64,000 nucleotides of DNA, from positions 496,001-560,000 of the forward strand of contig OZ251236.1 of NCBI GenBank assembly GCA_965240325.2, written 5' to 3'. The translations under genes and the position numbers were made by a program. The first letter of the stretch is position 1. Each line of letters starts with the position of its first letter. The DNA is from Rebecca billardiae RCC1528 (lineage: Eukaryota; Haptophyta). Below, in pieces: positions 10,101 to 20,354 of the stretch. The notes below the pieces were generated by a model. That model worked only from the letters and a program-made list of their open reading frames with translations. It had not been told where the DNA came from and did not search any database.

Positions 10101-11656
10101 GCACGTGCTGCCGCCCGGGCTGCACTCGGTCGTGATCTTCCCGCACAACCTGCGGCCGAGCGGCGACCCGATGGACGCGATCGTGTGCGCGGCCAAGGTC
10201 GAGTCGATGCTGATGCCGCGCCACTCGGTGCGCGTGGTGGTGGCGCTCTCGTCCACCTCGCACATGCGCTTCGTTGAGCGCTCGAGCTGGTGGCCCGCGG
10301 ACGACGACGTGGTGGTCGGCCACCTCACCTCGCCCACCTTCGCCGCGGGCAACGTGATCGCCGACGAGATGCTCTTCCCGCTGATGATGGGCTGGTCGAA
10401 GGAGGGGCTGATGGAGTTCTGCACGCGGCTGACCGACGAGACGCTCGACCCGGTGCAGCTCAAGCTCTTCGACCTGCCGCCAGACCTCGCCGCGCGCGCG
10501 AGCGCGAGCGCGCCGAGCGGCGCCGAGCGCGGCGGCGGCGGCGGCGGCGGCGCGCCGTCGTCGGCGTCCAAGGGCGCCGGCCGGCACGGCTCGCTGTGCA
10601 ACGGCGCGGCGGCGGCGACGCAGCTCACGCGGTACGCGGCGACGGCGACGCGCGGCCGGCGCGGCACCGCGCACGCGCGCTCGTACCTGACGTACGAGGA
10701 GCTGAGCCGGGAGCTGCTCGCGCTCGGGCTGCTGCCGATGGGGCTGCTGCGCCAGCGGCAGCAGCTCACGGACCGCGCGCTGCGCAGCCTGCCGTACGTG
10801 TACACCAACCCGCCCAACTCGCTGCGCATCCGCAGCACCGACCGCGTCTTTGCGCTCATCAAGAAGAAGGGCATGATCGAGAACACGTCGGTAAGCGCAG
10901 CGCGCGCGGCGCGCGGCGGCCGCGCGCCGATGCCGCCGCCGCGCGCGCTCACCCGCCCGGCGTGCGCGCGCGCGCGCGCGCCCTCCCGCCGGACGGCAGT
11001 CGCGCAAGGTGGTGAGCGCGGCCAAGAACATCCAGCAGGCGTGGCGCGAGCTGCAGTACGCGCGCTGGGAGCACAAGCGGCGCTGGCCGGACACCGCGCC
11101 GTCCGACCACTCGATCAAGCGCGAGAACGACTCGTTTGACGACGCGGCCGGCGGCGCGGTCACCGGCGCGCAGCTCGAGGACGCCCTGGACCGGAAGCTC
11201 GACCAGCGGATGGGGCCGCTCGAGGACCGAGTGCGCGCGATGCACGACGAGCTCGCGCGCCTCTCGGAGCGGCTGCTCGTCGCGGCCGCGGTCTCGCCAC
11301 GCTCGGCGAAGGGCGGCGCCGCGGTCGCCACGCCCGCGCTCGCGCCGCCCGGGCTCAGCGCCGCCGAGCGCGAGCAGTGGCGCCGCTCGGCGCGCGCCGA
11401 AGCGGGCGCGGACCCGTACGACGCGGACAGCGGCAGCGCGCGCGACGGCGCCGCGTCGAGGCGCAGCGCCGCAGGCTCAGCCTCGGCCGCCGTCTCGTCG
11501 AGTGGGCGCGGCGCCAGCCTCAGTGCGCTCATGGGCGGCAGTGCCGCCGCAGGCGCGTCCAGCAACGCCACGCCGCCGCGCCACGCAGTGTCAGCATCCG
11601 GCTCCGCGGCCCTGGCGGCGGCAGCAGGCGACTCAGCGGACTCACGGTGGCGGTGA
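7112..11656 (+). CDS. Voltage-gated-like K+ channel with tandem RCK domains (BK/Slo-like) and C-terminal IQ motif
   Basis: The gene is join(7112..8306, 8405..10890, 11000..11656), 1445 residues. Introns of 98 bp (GTGCGC...GCAG, phase 1) and 109 bp (GTAAGC...GCAG, phase 0) restore one frame. Exon 1 encodes a cytosolic N-terminus, several TM segments and an S4-like Arg-containing segment before S5. The first intron splits the pore codon immediately before the filter: exon 2 begins AVVTGSTVGYGDFSP, the K+ selectivity filter (TVGYGD, residues 405-410). RCK1 starts near 459 (EPYVLLCGSV) and RCK2 near 889 (IVVCGWPPDIEKLL), separated by a low-complexity Ala/Arg/Ser linker. Exon 3 carries IQQAWRELQYARW (1238-1250), a good fit to the calmodulin-binding IQ consensus. 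The family opens in response to voltage and cytosolic ligands such as Ca2+. CASTOR/POLLUX-type channels also have a CGW motif in the RCK fold, so the exact subfamily is uncertain. The in-frame GTG at 7097 is ignored in favour of ATG 7112. Confidence 0.85.
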
Positions 11657-12014
11657 GGCGCTAGACGATATCTATGCTCGCGCCGACCCGCGGTGATCAA
11701 CACCGACGAGATCGTTGTCGACGTTGAGGCGGAGTCTACAGTCTGTCACTTGTGACCCGACGATCCGTGACCGCGCGCGGTCGGGGCAACTGAGTAGCTA
11801 TAGCTTACTACTGTCGAACCTCCACTGTTCACCACTGCAGCCGCTGTACAGTCTACTCAGAATAAGAGACGCACACAGCTCAGGCGGGCGAGATCGACGC
11901 CCGCCAACTGTCACCGCCCATGAAGCCGTCGCCGATGGTAGCGCCGCCGGAAAATTCGTTCAGTAGTTTCTCGTCAGTATCCATACTGGTCACTAGTTGG
12001 TTACCACTGGTAGC
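11657..12014. other. Intergenic, K+ channel 3' side to exostosin 5' side
   Basis: No gene or repeat is recognised here. The region is less GC-rich than the flanking coding sequence, as expected for UTR and promoter. Confidence 0.4.
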
Positions 12015-13751
12015 ATGCATGCGCATTTTCATCATCACGCGGCGGCGGTCATCATGATGGCGAAAAATGCCGCCCGCTCATCGTCCACTCGCACCGCACT
12101 GGTTTTGATGCGCGTGGCACTGCTCGTGCTGGCTGTGCCCGGGCGCAACGCGCGCGTTTCAGAGGGCCAGCGCACTCCGCAGGCGCGAATTGTCCCGCTG
12201 CCTGCCGCATCCGTGCCTATCGCGCCGACTGATGCCAGCCGCACCGCGCTCGCAAACGGTGCGGCAGCGCGACAGCAGCAGCAGCAGCAGCTGTTCGGTG
12301 CGCGCTTCGGCGAGCACAGCCTGCGCTGGCGCGCGCAAGAGCTGATCGAGACGTGGGAGTCGTACCGCGCGTCCCGGCTCCGCGCCGTCCCCTTCTACAT
12401 GTACGACTTCCCCGAGCTGCCCGCGCGCACGCTCATTGCAAACTACTCGTCGTGTGCGCAGGCGGGCGACGCGCGCACGGGCGCGGGCGCGTACAAGCAC
12501 GCCGGGGACATCTTCCTGCTCCAGCAGCTCGAGCGCCACCCGTGGCGGACGCGCGTGCCCGCGCGCGCGCGGCTGCTGGTCGTCCCGGTCGCGCTCGGCA
12601 TGGACGTGCCCTGCGGCCGTCTCCAGGCGTCTCGCGCGCTGCTTAAGCGCGTGAGGCGTGGCGCGCTGTGGCGCGAGCGCATGGCGGACCACGTGCTGCC
12701 GGGGCGGAGCTGGCGTGTGCGCCCGGAGCACGTGCCTGGCGCGCCGCACACGCTGTGGGTGGGATACATCACGGGCAGGCACATCGTGCAGGGCGCATGG
12801 CGGCCGCAGCTCATCATGCCATACGCCGACACCGGCGAGCTGGCGGCGGCCGGGATTGGCGCGCGCACCGGTGCGCGCGCGGCCGCAGCTGGTGCGGAGG
12901 AGGAGTGGGCGGGGGAGGCGCGGCGCAACGTGACGAGCTTCTTCGGCGGGATGACACACCGCGGCCCCACCAAGGGCACGCACGCCAACTACCGCGTGCG
13001 CCAGCTGCTCCGCGAGAGGCGCGCCACGCTCTTCGAGATGCTGCCGGGCCCGGACCTGCCGAGCACGCACGTCTTCGTCGACAGCTCGAGGCCGGAGCTC
13101 GCGGCCGGCCATTGCGGGCTGCAGCCGTGCACGCCCGCGGCGCTGCGCGAGGCAACGCGGCACGCGTGCCGCGGGTCCTTCGACGAGCGCGCGCTGCTCC
13201 GTCGCACCCACTTCCTCCTCGCGCCGCGCGGCGACACGCCCGCCACCAACCGGCTCGAGCGGGCATTCGAATTCGGGCCGATCCCCGTGCTGATTGCAGA
13301 CGCGGCGTTCCACGTGGCCGTGCCATTCCAGTGCATGGTGCCGTACGCGCACCTCAGCGCGCAGCTCGCCGAGGCGCCGTTCGCGTGCGACCCCGGCCGC
13401 GCGCTCGCGCACGTGCTGCGCGCGTGGCCGCGCGCCCGCCGCGTTCGCGCCCGAGCTCTGCTCCGTCATTTCTCGCGTGACCTTCTGTGGCACCACCCAG
13501 ACTCGCGGGTGGGCGAGAATGTTCTCATCGAGGCAGCGCGGCTGCGGGATGGGCCGGACGCGCTGCCCTGCGCCTTTCCTGACCGGCTGCTGCGCGGCGG
13601 CGAGGGGCTCGAGACGCCCACGCCCGCCGTGCGCGCATGGGCGCGCGCTCAGTACCCGCCGCAACCGCCGCCAGAGCGCTGCGCGCCGCCCGTGCCGCCC
13701 GTGCACTTTGACGACGACGCCGCGGCAGCAGCGCGCGGCGGGCGCTGCTGA
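12015..13751 (+). CDS. Exostosin-like glycosyltransferase (GT47 family)
   Basis: A single-exon frame of 578 residues from ATG 12015; further in-frame Met codons follow within the first 20 codons. A short hydrophobic segment, TALVLMRVALLVLAVPG, at about 27-43 fits a type II signal anchor for the Golgi. The catalytic region has the exostosin hallmarks: FYMYDFPELPA near the start of the domain, a HAGDIFLLQQLERHPWRT block, SFFGGMTHRG, and LLAPRGDTPATNRLERAF near 401 followed by GPIPVLIAD, the sugar-nucleotide-binding signature of GT47. It probably transfers a sugar to a cell-wall, scale or extracellular glycan in the secretory pathway; donor and acceptor cannot be told from sequence. The N-terminal stem contains a short poly-Gln run (12280-12300). 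Confidence 0.8.
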   Translation: MHAHFHHHAAAVIMMAKNAARSSSTRTALVLMRVALLVLAVPGRNARVSEGQRTPQARIVPLPAASVPIAPTDASRTALANGAAARQQQQQQLFGARFGEHSLRWRAQELIETWESYRASRLRAVPFYMYDFPELPARTLIANYSSCAQAGDARTGAGAYKHAGDIFLLQQLERHPWRTRVPARARLLVVPVALGMDVPCGRLQASRALLKRVRRGALWRERMADHVLPGRSWRVRPEHVPGAPHTLWVGYITGRHIVQGAWRPQLIMPYADTGELAAAGIGARTGARAAAAGAEEEWAGEARRNVTSFFGGMTHRGPTKGTHANYRVRQLLRERRATLFEMLPGPDLPSTHVFVDSSRPELAAGHCGLQPCTPAALREATRHACRGSFDERALLRRTHFLLAPRGDTPATNRLERAFEFGPIPVLIADAAFHVAVPFQCMVPYAHLSAQLAEAPFACDPGRALAHVLRAWPRARRVRARALLRHFSRDLLWHHPDSRVGENVLIEAARLRDGPDALPCAFPDRLLRGGEGLETPTPAVRAWARAQYPPQPPPERCAPPVPPVHFDDDAAAAARGGRC

Positions 13752-14656
13752 CCCGTGCTAGCGCACCTGATGGCGTCGGAGCCTGTCGTGTTGCTCAACA
13801 TCTGCTCCCGGGCACTGCTGGTGGGGCCGTCACGCGGCCCGCGCGCGGCGGCAGCAATGTCAGGCGGCTGACAATGAGTGATGAGCAGCTGCGGCAGCTG
13901 CTGAGTGATTTAGCGCAGCTCCAGCGCCGCAGCCCACGGCGTAACCGACGGGCCAGCAGTGCGTGCGTGCCGCGTGCCAGCGGGCAGCGGCTCGCCGTGA
14001 GCGCAGACTCGCAGAGCGGGCGAGCCGCGAGTCAGATGGGCCGCGTGACGGTCACGTGATGAATTTATACGGAATAATATACGACGGAGTTTTGATGTCA
14101 GTATATATATATTGCATACCACGTCGTTAATATATATATTAACGACGTGGTATGTATATATTAACGACGTGGTATGCAATATATATATATATGTAATAAT
14201 TATAATAATTGCATGATATTTATTTCGATAATTTCAGGGTCCGCCTTGCTTCGCGGTAGTCGTAGTAGATAGTTGTGACTGATACGGAGTCACGCGGGAA
14301 AGTTGGCATCATGGCAGCTCCCGCTGCTCCCCAGACCCGCTCCGCTCAGCGCGGTGCGGCACGGGTCCGCTGCAAAAGACCAGAGGAGCAGTTCGCCGGG
14401 CCCGAGATCAGCGCCGTCGAGACACGATTCGTCCGTGGCTCACTCGCTCACCTGGCGGCGGCAGCGGCTCCACCGCAGTGCGCAGGGGCCCAACGGGCGG
14501 ACAATGACGACGGCGCCGGCCGCCCACGGCCCAAGTCAAGCGCGCAGTCTCGCGCGCACACGGCAAAAATGCAAGCCGGCTGGAGCCGGCAGGCGAGACT
14601 GTCGGCGAGGAGGTGTCTGTGGACCATCCTCCGACCGACGAGTGCGCGCGCCCCGG
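13752..14656. other. Intergenic with AT-rich palindromic repeats
   Basis: No gene is supported. 14100-14200 is an AT-rich palindromic block described separately; the remainder up to the centrin stop is unremarkable. Confidence 0.4.
14111..14190. repeat. Palindromic cluster of GCATACCACGTCGTTAA motifs
   Basis: The 17-mer GCATACCACGTCGTTAA occurs forward at 14114-14130 and inverted at 14139-14154 (one base shorter) and 14161-14177, joined by (TA)n. The same 17-mer is at 2387-2403 at the edge of repeat R2. It may be the terminal repeat of a small TIR element, or an AT-rich hairpin remnant. Confidence 0.65.
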
Positions 14657-15320
14657 CTAGTCGGAATCGTCGAGCAGGTCGTCCAGCGGGTTGTCACCAC
14701 GCTTCTTCATGATGCGGTAGAACTCGTCCGCGTTGATCTCGCCGTCGCCGTCGCGGTCGGCCTGGTCGATCATGTCCTGCAGCTCCTCGTCCGTCATGTT
14801 CTCGCCGAGCTCCTTGGCGACGCGCTTCAGGTTGCGGAAGGAGATCTTGCCGGTGTTGTCGTCGTCGAAGAGCTTGAACACCTTGAGGATCTCCTCGCGC
14901 GTGTCCTTCTCGCCCATCTTTCCCGTCATCATCTCGAGGAACTCGGGGAACTCGATGTGGCCCGAGCCGTCAGAGTCCACGTCGAGGATCATCTTTCGCA
15001 GCTCCTCCTTCTTCACCTCGAAGCCGAGCGCGCGCATCGCTGCCTTGAGCTCGCGGTAGTCGATCGAGCCTGCGCGACCGATGCGCGCGCGCGCGCACGG
15101 CAGGTGGACGGCGCACCGGTGTGGGCGGTCGTGAGTGCCAGGAACACGCCTCGCGGGCGCGCGCGCGCGCGGAAAAAACGTTTGCAAGCAGACGCGGTGC
15201 GGGGGGCGCACCCGAGTGGTCAGTGTCGAAAAGGTTGAACGCTTCGCGGATCTCCTCGATCTGCTCGTCCGAGAGGCCCTGCTTCTTGCGGCTGCCAGCG
15301 CCCGCCCGTCGGAGTGCCAT
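14657..15320 (-). CDS. Centrin (caltractin)
   Basis: Centrin is an EF-hand calcium-binding protein of centrioles, basal bodies and contractile fibres. The gene is complement(join(14657..15069, 15212..15320)), 173 residues. The 142-bp intron (GTGCGC...CGCAG) interrupts the first EF-hand loop in phase 1, giving DTDHSGSIDYRE (32-43) when spliced. The other loops are [12 protein letters not shown] (68-79), [12 protein letters not shown] (105-116, with Asn at position 12, as also in vertebrate centrins) and [12 protein letters not shown] (141-152). The block [19 protein letters not shown] is typical of centrins rather than calmodulin. Odd point: the C-terminus after RIMKK is an extended acidic tail ([13 protein letters not shown]) instead of the short TSLF/Y end. 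A start upstream of 15320 is possible but would add a low-complexity leader. Confidence 0.92.
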
Positions 15321-16072
15321 CCTGCTGGTGTGCGTGCGCGCGGGGGCGAATGTCGTTGGACAGGCTCGGCTGACAAACGATCGCACGCCGTCGTCGTCAC
15401 GCGGCTTGCGTGCCCAGCTCAATCAACGGCGGGGAGCCAGCGCTGGCCAACCGTCGACCCGCTTTGGAGCTTCGTCCGGTGGCCGCGGCCCCCCGGCCGG
15501 ACTCCGCAGCCGGGTGTGGTGTGTATTCCGGTATGGCTTTCCGCTTTCCGCCAGGGCGGGTCGCTCTGCGGTCGAGCACCCCTCGCAGAGCGAGGGGTGC
15601 TCGACCGACGTTGGGAGATCAGATGCACCTGGCTTTCTCGACCGGTCGACCCATCCCGTGCCCGTGGCTCTTGGCGCTCACACCACTAGGGGGTACGGTT
15701 GAACCGTCCCGCCTTGGCCTTGCTCACTGTGGCTCACACGAACCCAATGGTCAATGGAGCAGTGAATGAGCTCCAGGCGCATGTTGATGTTCGGGTGTAC
15801 CTAACTCCTAAGGCTCGAGGAGTCGAGCCTCCAGGACACCGCGGATCGGCCGCCGCCGCCGCCGCTAGCTGGCGAACCGACGGTAGGTAGTGACTCCGTA
15901 GTGCTACGAATACATTGACATTGTTACTCAAAGTGTAGCTAGCTAGTGTGTAGACCGCCCGCTGCTTGGCGGCAAGAATGACCAGCATCATTCCTGCATG
16001 GCATCCATCAGACCATCACCGCCGATATTTAATTTCATTATATAATACTTATATATAATATATATATATAAG
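15321..16072. other. Centrin upstream region with a perfect 16-bp hairpin
   Basis: No convincing gene. An exact inverted repeat (15570-15585 and 15591-15606, arm GGTCGAGCACCCCTCG, loop of 5) lies about 250 bp upstream of the centrin start. 16030-16075 is an AT-rich (TA)n tract at the border of element copy B. Confidence 0.5.
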
Positions 16073-17265
16073 TGTATATATGGCGGGCCGTAGGTCCGCC
16101 CCTTGTAGTGCCCGGGAAAAAGATAAGAAAAAGAAAATGAAAAAAGAAAATCGCCTCGCAGAGAAAAGAAAATCGCTTCGCTCACTACCGGGCGCCCTCG
16201 CAGCTCCCACTGGGGACGCTCGGCCGAAAAGTGGTTCGCCCATGGCGCGGAGCGCGTGGGCCGCGCGCGCCAAATCCAACGCCGGCGCGGACATCGCGCG
16301 AGGATTCCCTAGACGGGTTTTCGCCCGATTCGCGATTGCTGCCCTCGTCGTCTCGCGTGCAGGTCGAACGGGGGCTAAATCGATGCGTTTGGAGCGGTAC
16401 GCTCGGCGCGTCGACACGATCGTGAGACCTGGGGCGATCCTCGCCCGACGTGCACGTCGAAAGCTCGCACCGGCCATAGTATCAAGCGCTGCGCACGATG
16501 ACCACCTCGCGCGATCCACCGTCGCGCGTCGGGCTCGGTGCGAGAAAGCCCTCATCACGAGGCGTCTCGCGGGCGGGAAGCGCCATCGCACGCGACGCAA
16601 GATTTGGCGCGGCCTTCTGAACTCGATCGCCGGAATCCGCGCACCGGACTCAGTCATTGCTCGCGGTCCGGTCCCTCAGCCGAAGCCCACGTCCGGCCTG
16701 CATGGCGTCGACGGTGACCAATGCGACGGAAGCGCAGCGCCAACGGCGTACGACGCGCAGCGGACGCACCTCCCGGGTCTGTCACCGTGGCAGCAACCGC
16801 GTCATCGCGACTTGGCGACCCTCGCCGCAGCGCGACACAGACAAGCCCGTGATGCCATCCGCAGAGAGATGAAACGTCGAGCATGCAACATCGCCGCGCC
16901 ATGGCCTCGTCCATGGCGCAGGCGCTGCGGGACGAGGCGGAAGTCGTCACGCCGGTGACGGATGCGCTGCGATTCGTGTGCCCGCGTGAGCAGCGCTTGC
17001 CCACTCTCGATCGCGAGTGGCACACGCTGTCGCTGTGCGCGCGCGCGCGCACAACCAACAGCTCCTCGTGCCGCCGAGCACGCGAGCGCCAGACCTGTTG
17101 AACATGCGAAGAGCGACGACCGCGTGAACGTCAACGCGCTCGTGCTCAGCGTGGTGGCCGTGTACGACGTCAACGCGACCTGCGCCGAGCCCATCATGCC
17201 TGGAGCCGACATCGACAAGCATCCTCGCGACGACCGCTCTCGGCTGGCGGCAGGAGGACATGCAC
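16073..17265 (+). mobile_element. Dispersed element, copy B (degenerate)
   Basis: It starts TATATATGGCGGGCCGTAGG, continues with an A-rich tract, and ends near 17265. Open-frame pieces match copies A and C: MARSAWAARAKSNAGADI, the basic segment KALITRRLAGGKRHRTRRK, and later ALRDEAEVVTPVTDALRF. Frame changes relative to copy C show that it is decayed. A second copy (C) follows in the same orientation after about 340 bp. Confidence 0.6.
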
Positions 17266-17516
17266 ATGATCTACTCTGGCGGCTTCGTCGGCGGCGAGCG
17301 CGTACCCGCGCTCGCGCGGAGCAACGGGCTACCCGCCCCGCCCCGCGTGCTGCACATTCCCTCGTGGGTGTGGGCCTCGCTGATGCGCATACAATACTCT
17401 AAGAGTACAGTCTACAGACCGTGAAACGTGTGTACATCACGTCGGCCGGAGCCATCAACTTCACGTGTCACTGGTCCTTGGCCTTGCACTCGACTGTCCG
17501 TCACCCACGGCCACGA

Positions 17517-17614
17517 GCGAATGTGGAAAGACGCGAACCCGCAAAGGATACATTGCGACAGCACTGGCACGGCCCGCCGCCCCCCCCCCGCCCGCCAGGG
17601 CACAGTTTATATAT
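17517..17614. repeat. Repeat R2, partial copy
   Basis: A fragment containing TTGCGACAGCACTGGCACGG, a C-rich tract and CCAGGGCACAGTTTATATA. It matches the end of R2 at 2400-2470 (inverted) and 19217-19264. It directly abuts copy C, so B and C may be separated by a truncated end of a composite element. Confidence 0.6.
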
Positions 17615-18930
17615 GGCGGGCCGTAGGTCCGCCCCTTGTAGTGCCCGGGAAAAAGATAAGAAAAAGAAAAAGGAAAAAGAAAATCGCCTCGCAAAGAAAA
17701 GAAAATCGCCTCCCTCACTGCCGGGTCGCTTCGCTCACTACCGGGCGCCCTCGCAGCTCCCACTGGGGACGCTGGGCCGAAAAGTGGTTCGGCCATGGCG
17801 CGGAGCGCGTGGGCGGCGCGCGCCAAATCCAACGCCGGCGCGGACATCGTGAGAGGATTCCCTAGACGGGTTTTCGCCCGATTCGCGATTGCTGCCCTCG
17901 TCGTCTCGCGTGCAGGTCGAACGAGGGCCAAAGTCGACGCGTTTGGAGGTACGCTCGGCGCGTCGACACGATCGTGCGACCTGGGGCGGTCCTCGCCCGA
18001 CTTGCACGTCGAGCGCTCGCACGAGCCATAGCATTAAGCGCTGCGCACGACAACCACCTCGCGCGATCCACCGTCGCGCGTCGGGCTCGGTGCGGAAAGG
18101 CCCTCATCATGAGGCGTCTCGCGGGCGGGAAGCGCCATCGCACGCGACGCAAGCTTTGGCGCGGCCTTCTGAACTCGATCGCCGGAAACGGCGCACCGGA
18201 CTGTCGCGTGCCACAACTTCTCAAAGCCGGGCGCATGCAAATCCGTTTGCTACAGCTGTACCAGTTCCCGGCCAAGCCGAAGGGCCGGCCCTTGTCCCGG
18301 CGAGCGGCCAAAGATCGCTCGGCGCTCGCGGTCCCTCACAGCCGAAAGCCCACGTCCGGCCTTCAGCATGGCGTCGACGGTGACCAATGCGACGGAGGCG
18401 CAGCGCAAAGCGGCGTACGAGGCGCAGCGAACGCAGCTGCCGTGTCTGTCGCCGTGGCAGGAACCGCGTCTTGGCGAGTCGGCGGCCCTCGTCGCACAGC
18501 GCTACAGTATGACCGATCCCAGAGGCGCATCCGCGACGAGCTGAAACGCCGAGCGTGCAACATTGTCGCCCCATCCTCCACCATGTCACGAGCGCTGCGG
18601 GACGAGGCCGACGTCGTGAAGCCAGTGGCACATGCGCTGCGCTTCCTGTGCCTGCTCGAGCAGCGCGTGCCCACCCTCGATCGCGAGTGGCACACGCTCT
18701 CGCACTGCGCGCGCGCGCACCGCCGACAGCTCCTGATACCGCCGAACGTGTGGGTGCCGGACCTGTCGCGCGAAGCGGCGAGCGCCGACGAGCGCTTGGA
18801 CCTGGACACGTTGTTGCGCAGCGTGGCGGCCGTGCACGACGCCGACGCGACCTTCGCCGAGCCCATCGTGCCCGGAGCGGACATCGGCATCCTCGCGACA
18901 CACGATCTCAGCTGGCGGCAGGAGGAGTGA
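17606..18930 (+). mobile_element. Dispersed element, copy C (longest open frame)
   Basis: The most intact copy. A frame at 17974-18930 is open for 318 codons, but comparison with A and B suggests it joins pieces from more than one ancestral frame. It holds a basic N-terminal segment (RLAGGKRHRTRRKLWRGLL) and the C-terminal block ALRDEADVVKPVAHALRFLC, then VPTLDREWHTLSHCARAH, LLIPPNVWVPDLSREAA and VPGADIGILATHDLSW. It ends immediately before R2. Its function is not recognised. Confidence 0.6.
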
Positions 18931-19264
18931 TGCTGTCGCGTTATTATTCGTCAGTGAGTCAGGTAGCTCACCATCATCTGTGTGTCGCATTGTTATTCGT
19001 CATCCTGCCCGTCAAACCGCTAAATAAAAGGCGCGAACCCGCTGGGGAAATATTGCGACAGCACTGGCGGAGTGGTGTCAAGGCACTTGGTGTATCGGTC
19101 AGTGGTTTGAGGTTGGGTGAGGGTGGTGGTTGGTTGGGGGCTGGCCAGGGTAGGGCTGGAGGCTTCGGCCGCCAGTCTGATCACCCGGAGCCCGTTATAA
19201 AGGGGAATTTAAAAAAACTGGCACGGCCCGCCGACCCCCCCGCCCGCCAGGGCAGAGTTTATAT
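18931..19264. repeat. Repeat R2, copy 2 (interrupted)
   Basis: The reverse complement of 2400-2590, with the AATATTGCGACAGCACTGGC core, split by a 148-bp insertion (19069-19216). It ends GGCAGAGTTTATATATA. Confidence 0.7.
19069..19216 (+). mobile_element. SINE-like retroposon, 148 bp, with target-site duplication
   Basis: R2 gives the empty-site sequence GACAGCACTGGCACGG. Here ACTGGC is duplicated at 19063-19068 and 19217-19222, flanking an insertion that begins GGAGTGGTGTCAAGG and ends AATTTAAAAAAA. A 3' A-rich tail plus a short duplication is the signature of LINE-mediated retroposition. GGTTTGAGGTT (near 19109) resembles a pol III B box; the A box is less clear. Only this copy is in the window. 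Confidence 0.6.
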
Positions 19265-19610
19265 ATATTTGTCACTCTTCGTCGCGTGGCCCCGATTTTC
19301 CGCTAGCTCAAGCTGCTTGCCGAACACTACTTCTACGACTCAGTACTCGGAACAGGGTCAGCACGTTGTCCAGTACTACGGGGCGGCCGTTCTTGCTGCA
19401 ATGGCCGCCTCGATGAGGTGCGGCAAGCCGGCAACGCGCCCCTTATCACCTGCCTGCGCCGGTCTGTTTCGTGGCGGCGCCGCGGCGGTGTCTTTGTGCA
19501 GTGTTGGATCAATGGATGGCGTCAATCACGCCTGATCTGAAGACGAGTGTCGAAGACAGTGATGTGCACGTTATCAGTAAAGCATAGTGAACTGTATCTC
19601 TTTGGTGTCC

Positions 19611-19632
19611 GAAGCCCCGGCCCCGGGGCTTC
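19611..19632. repeat. GC hairpin GAAGCCCCGG/CCGGGGCTTC, copy 1
   Basis: Perfect 10-bp arms around a 2-base loop (CC). Confidence 0.75.
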
Positions 19633-20080
19633 AAGCTATACGCTACTGATGTGCTCCGCGGACAACGGCGGGGCAGCCGTGGCCGTGCTGCACTGTCGTC
19701 GTGCGAACGCGACCGTGACACGTCACATCCGCACCGAGGCCGTAGTGATGCATGGGGCGACTCAGATGTGGACTGGGGTGACTGAACTACATGAGGCTAC
19801 AAGTTGCCCCGCGCCTGACTGTAGCAGCGCACTTTGAATGGTGCCGTGCAGCCGCCACGGACTACCCGTGTGAGAGCACCGGGCACGACCGAGCTGATTC
19901 GCGGGCACACGCAACACAGCATCCACACCTGCATTGGTCGAGACGCACCTTAGCAGCTATCCGGAGGGGACCGGAGACATGTCTCACAGCCTCCCTCACA
20001 CAACGCACCCACAAAGTACCTCAGCAGAGCCGATGGAAGCGGCACGCGGATGCTGCGCGGCTCACGCAGACGTCCGCGGT

Positions 20081-20180
20081 GAAGCCCCGGGGCCGGGGCT
20101 TCGTGCATGGCGGCGCTTCGAGCCTCCGCCGCGAGGCATAGAAGCTGGTGCGTCGGTGGGGATCTTGCTGGGCATGTTGC
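20081..20180. repeat. GC hairpin plus flanking repeat, copy 2
   Basis: The same 10-bp arms (20081-20102, loop GG), followed by GTGCATGGCGGCGCT and about 65 bp that match the reverse complement of 26965-27049 with few differences. Confidence 0.7.
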
Positions 20181-20354
20181 GCATGATGCCTTGTACCCTC
20201 ACCGTGGCCCTCGTCTCGTTGTCCACCGGGTTGCGGCCTAGTAACAAAACAGACCGGCGCAGGCAGGTGAGGGCAGAGGGGCGGTTGCCGCAGTGTCCAT
20301 AGATCGAACATTCGAACTGCATGTCGGCGGCCGCGGGCGCATTTCAGCATCAGC

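Larger units (their letters stand above)
19265..20354. other. Intergenic with two hairpin repeats
   Basis: No gene is supported. GAAGCCCCGG...CCGGGGCTTC hairpins lie at 19611-19632 and 20081-20102; the latter is followed by about 80 bp repeated near 26965. Confidence 0.4.

Noticed and set aside
8299-11703. 1134-codon minus-strand open frame overlapping the K+ channel
   Set aside because: Arg/Ala/His-rich antisense of a very GC-rich exon with no domain features; the plus strand has the selectivity filter and RCK motifs.
12159-13706. 515-codon minus-strand open frame over the exostosin gene
   Set aside because: Antisense artefact of GC-rich coding sequence; no family features.
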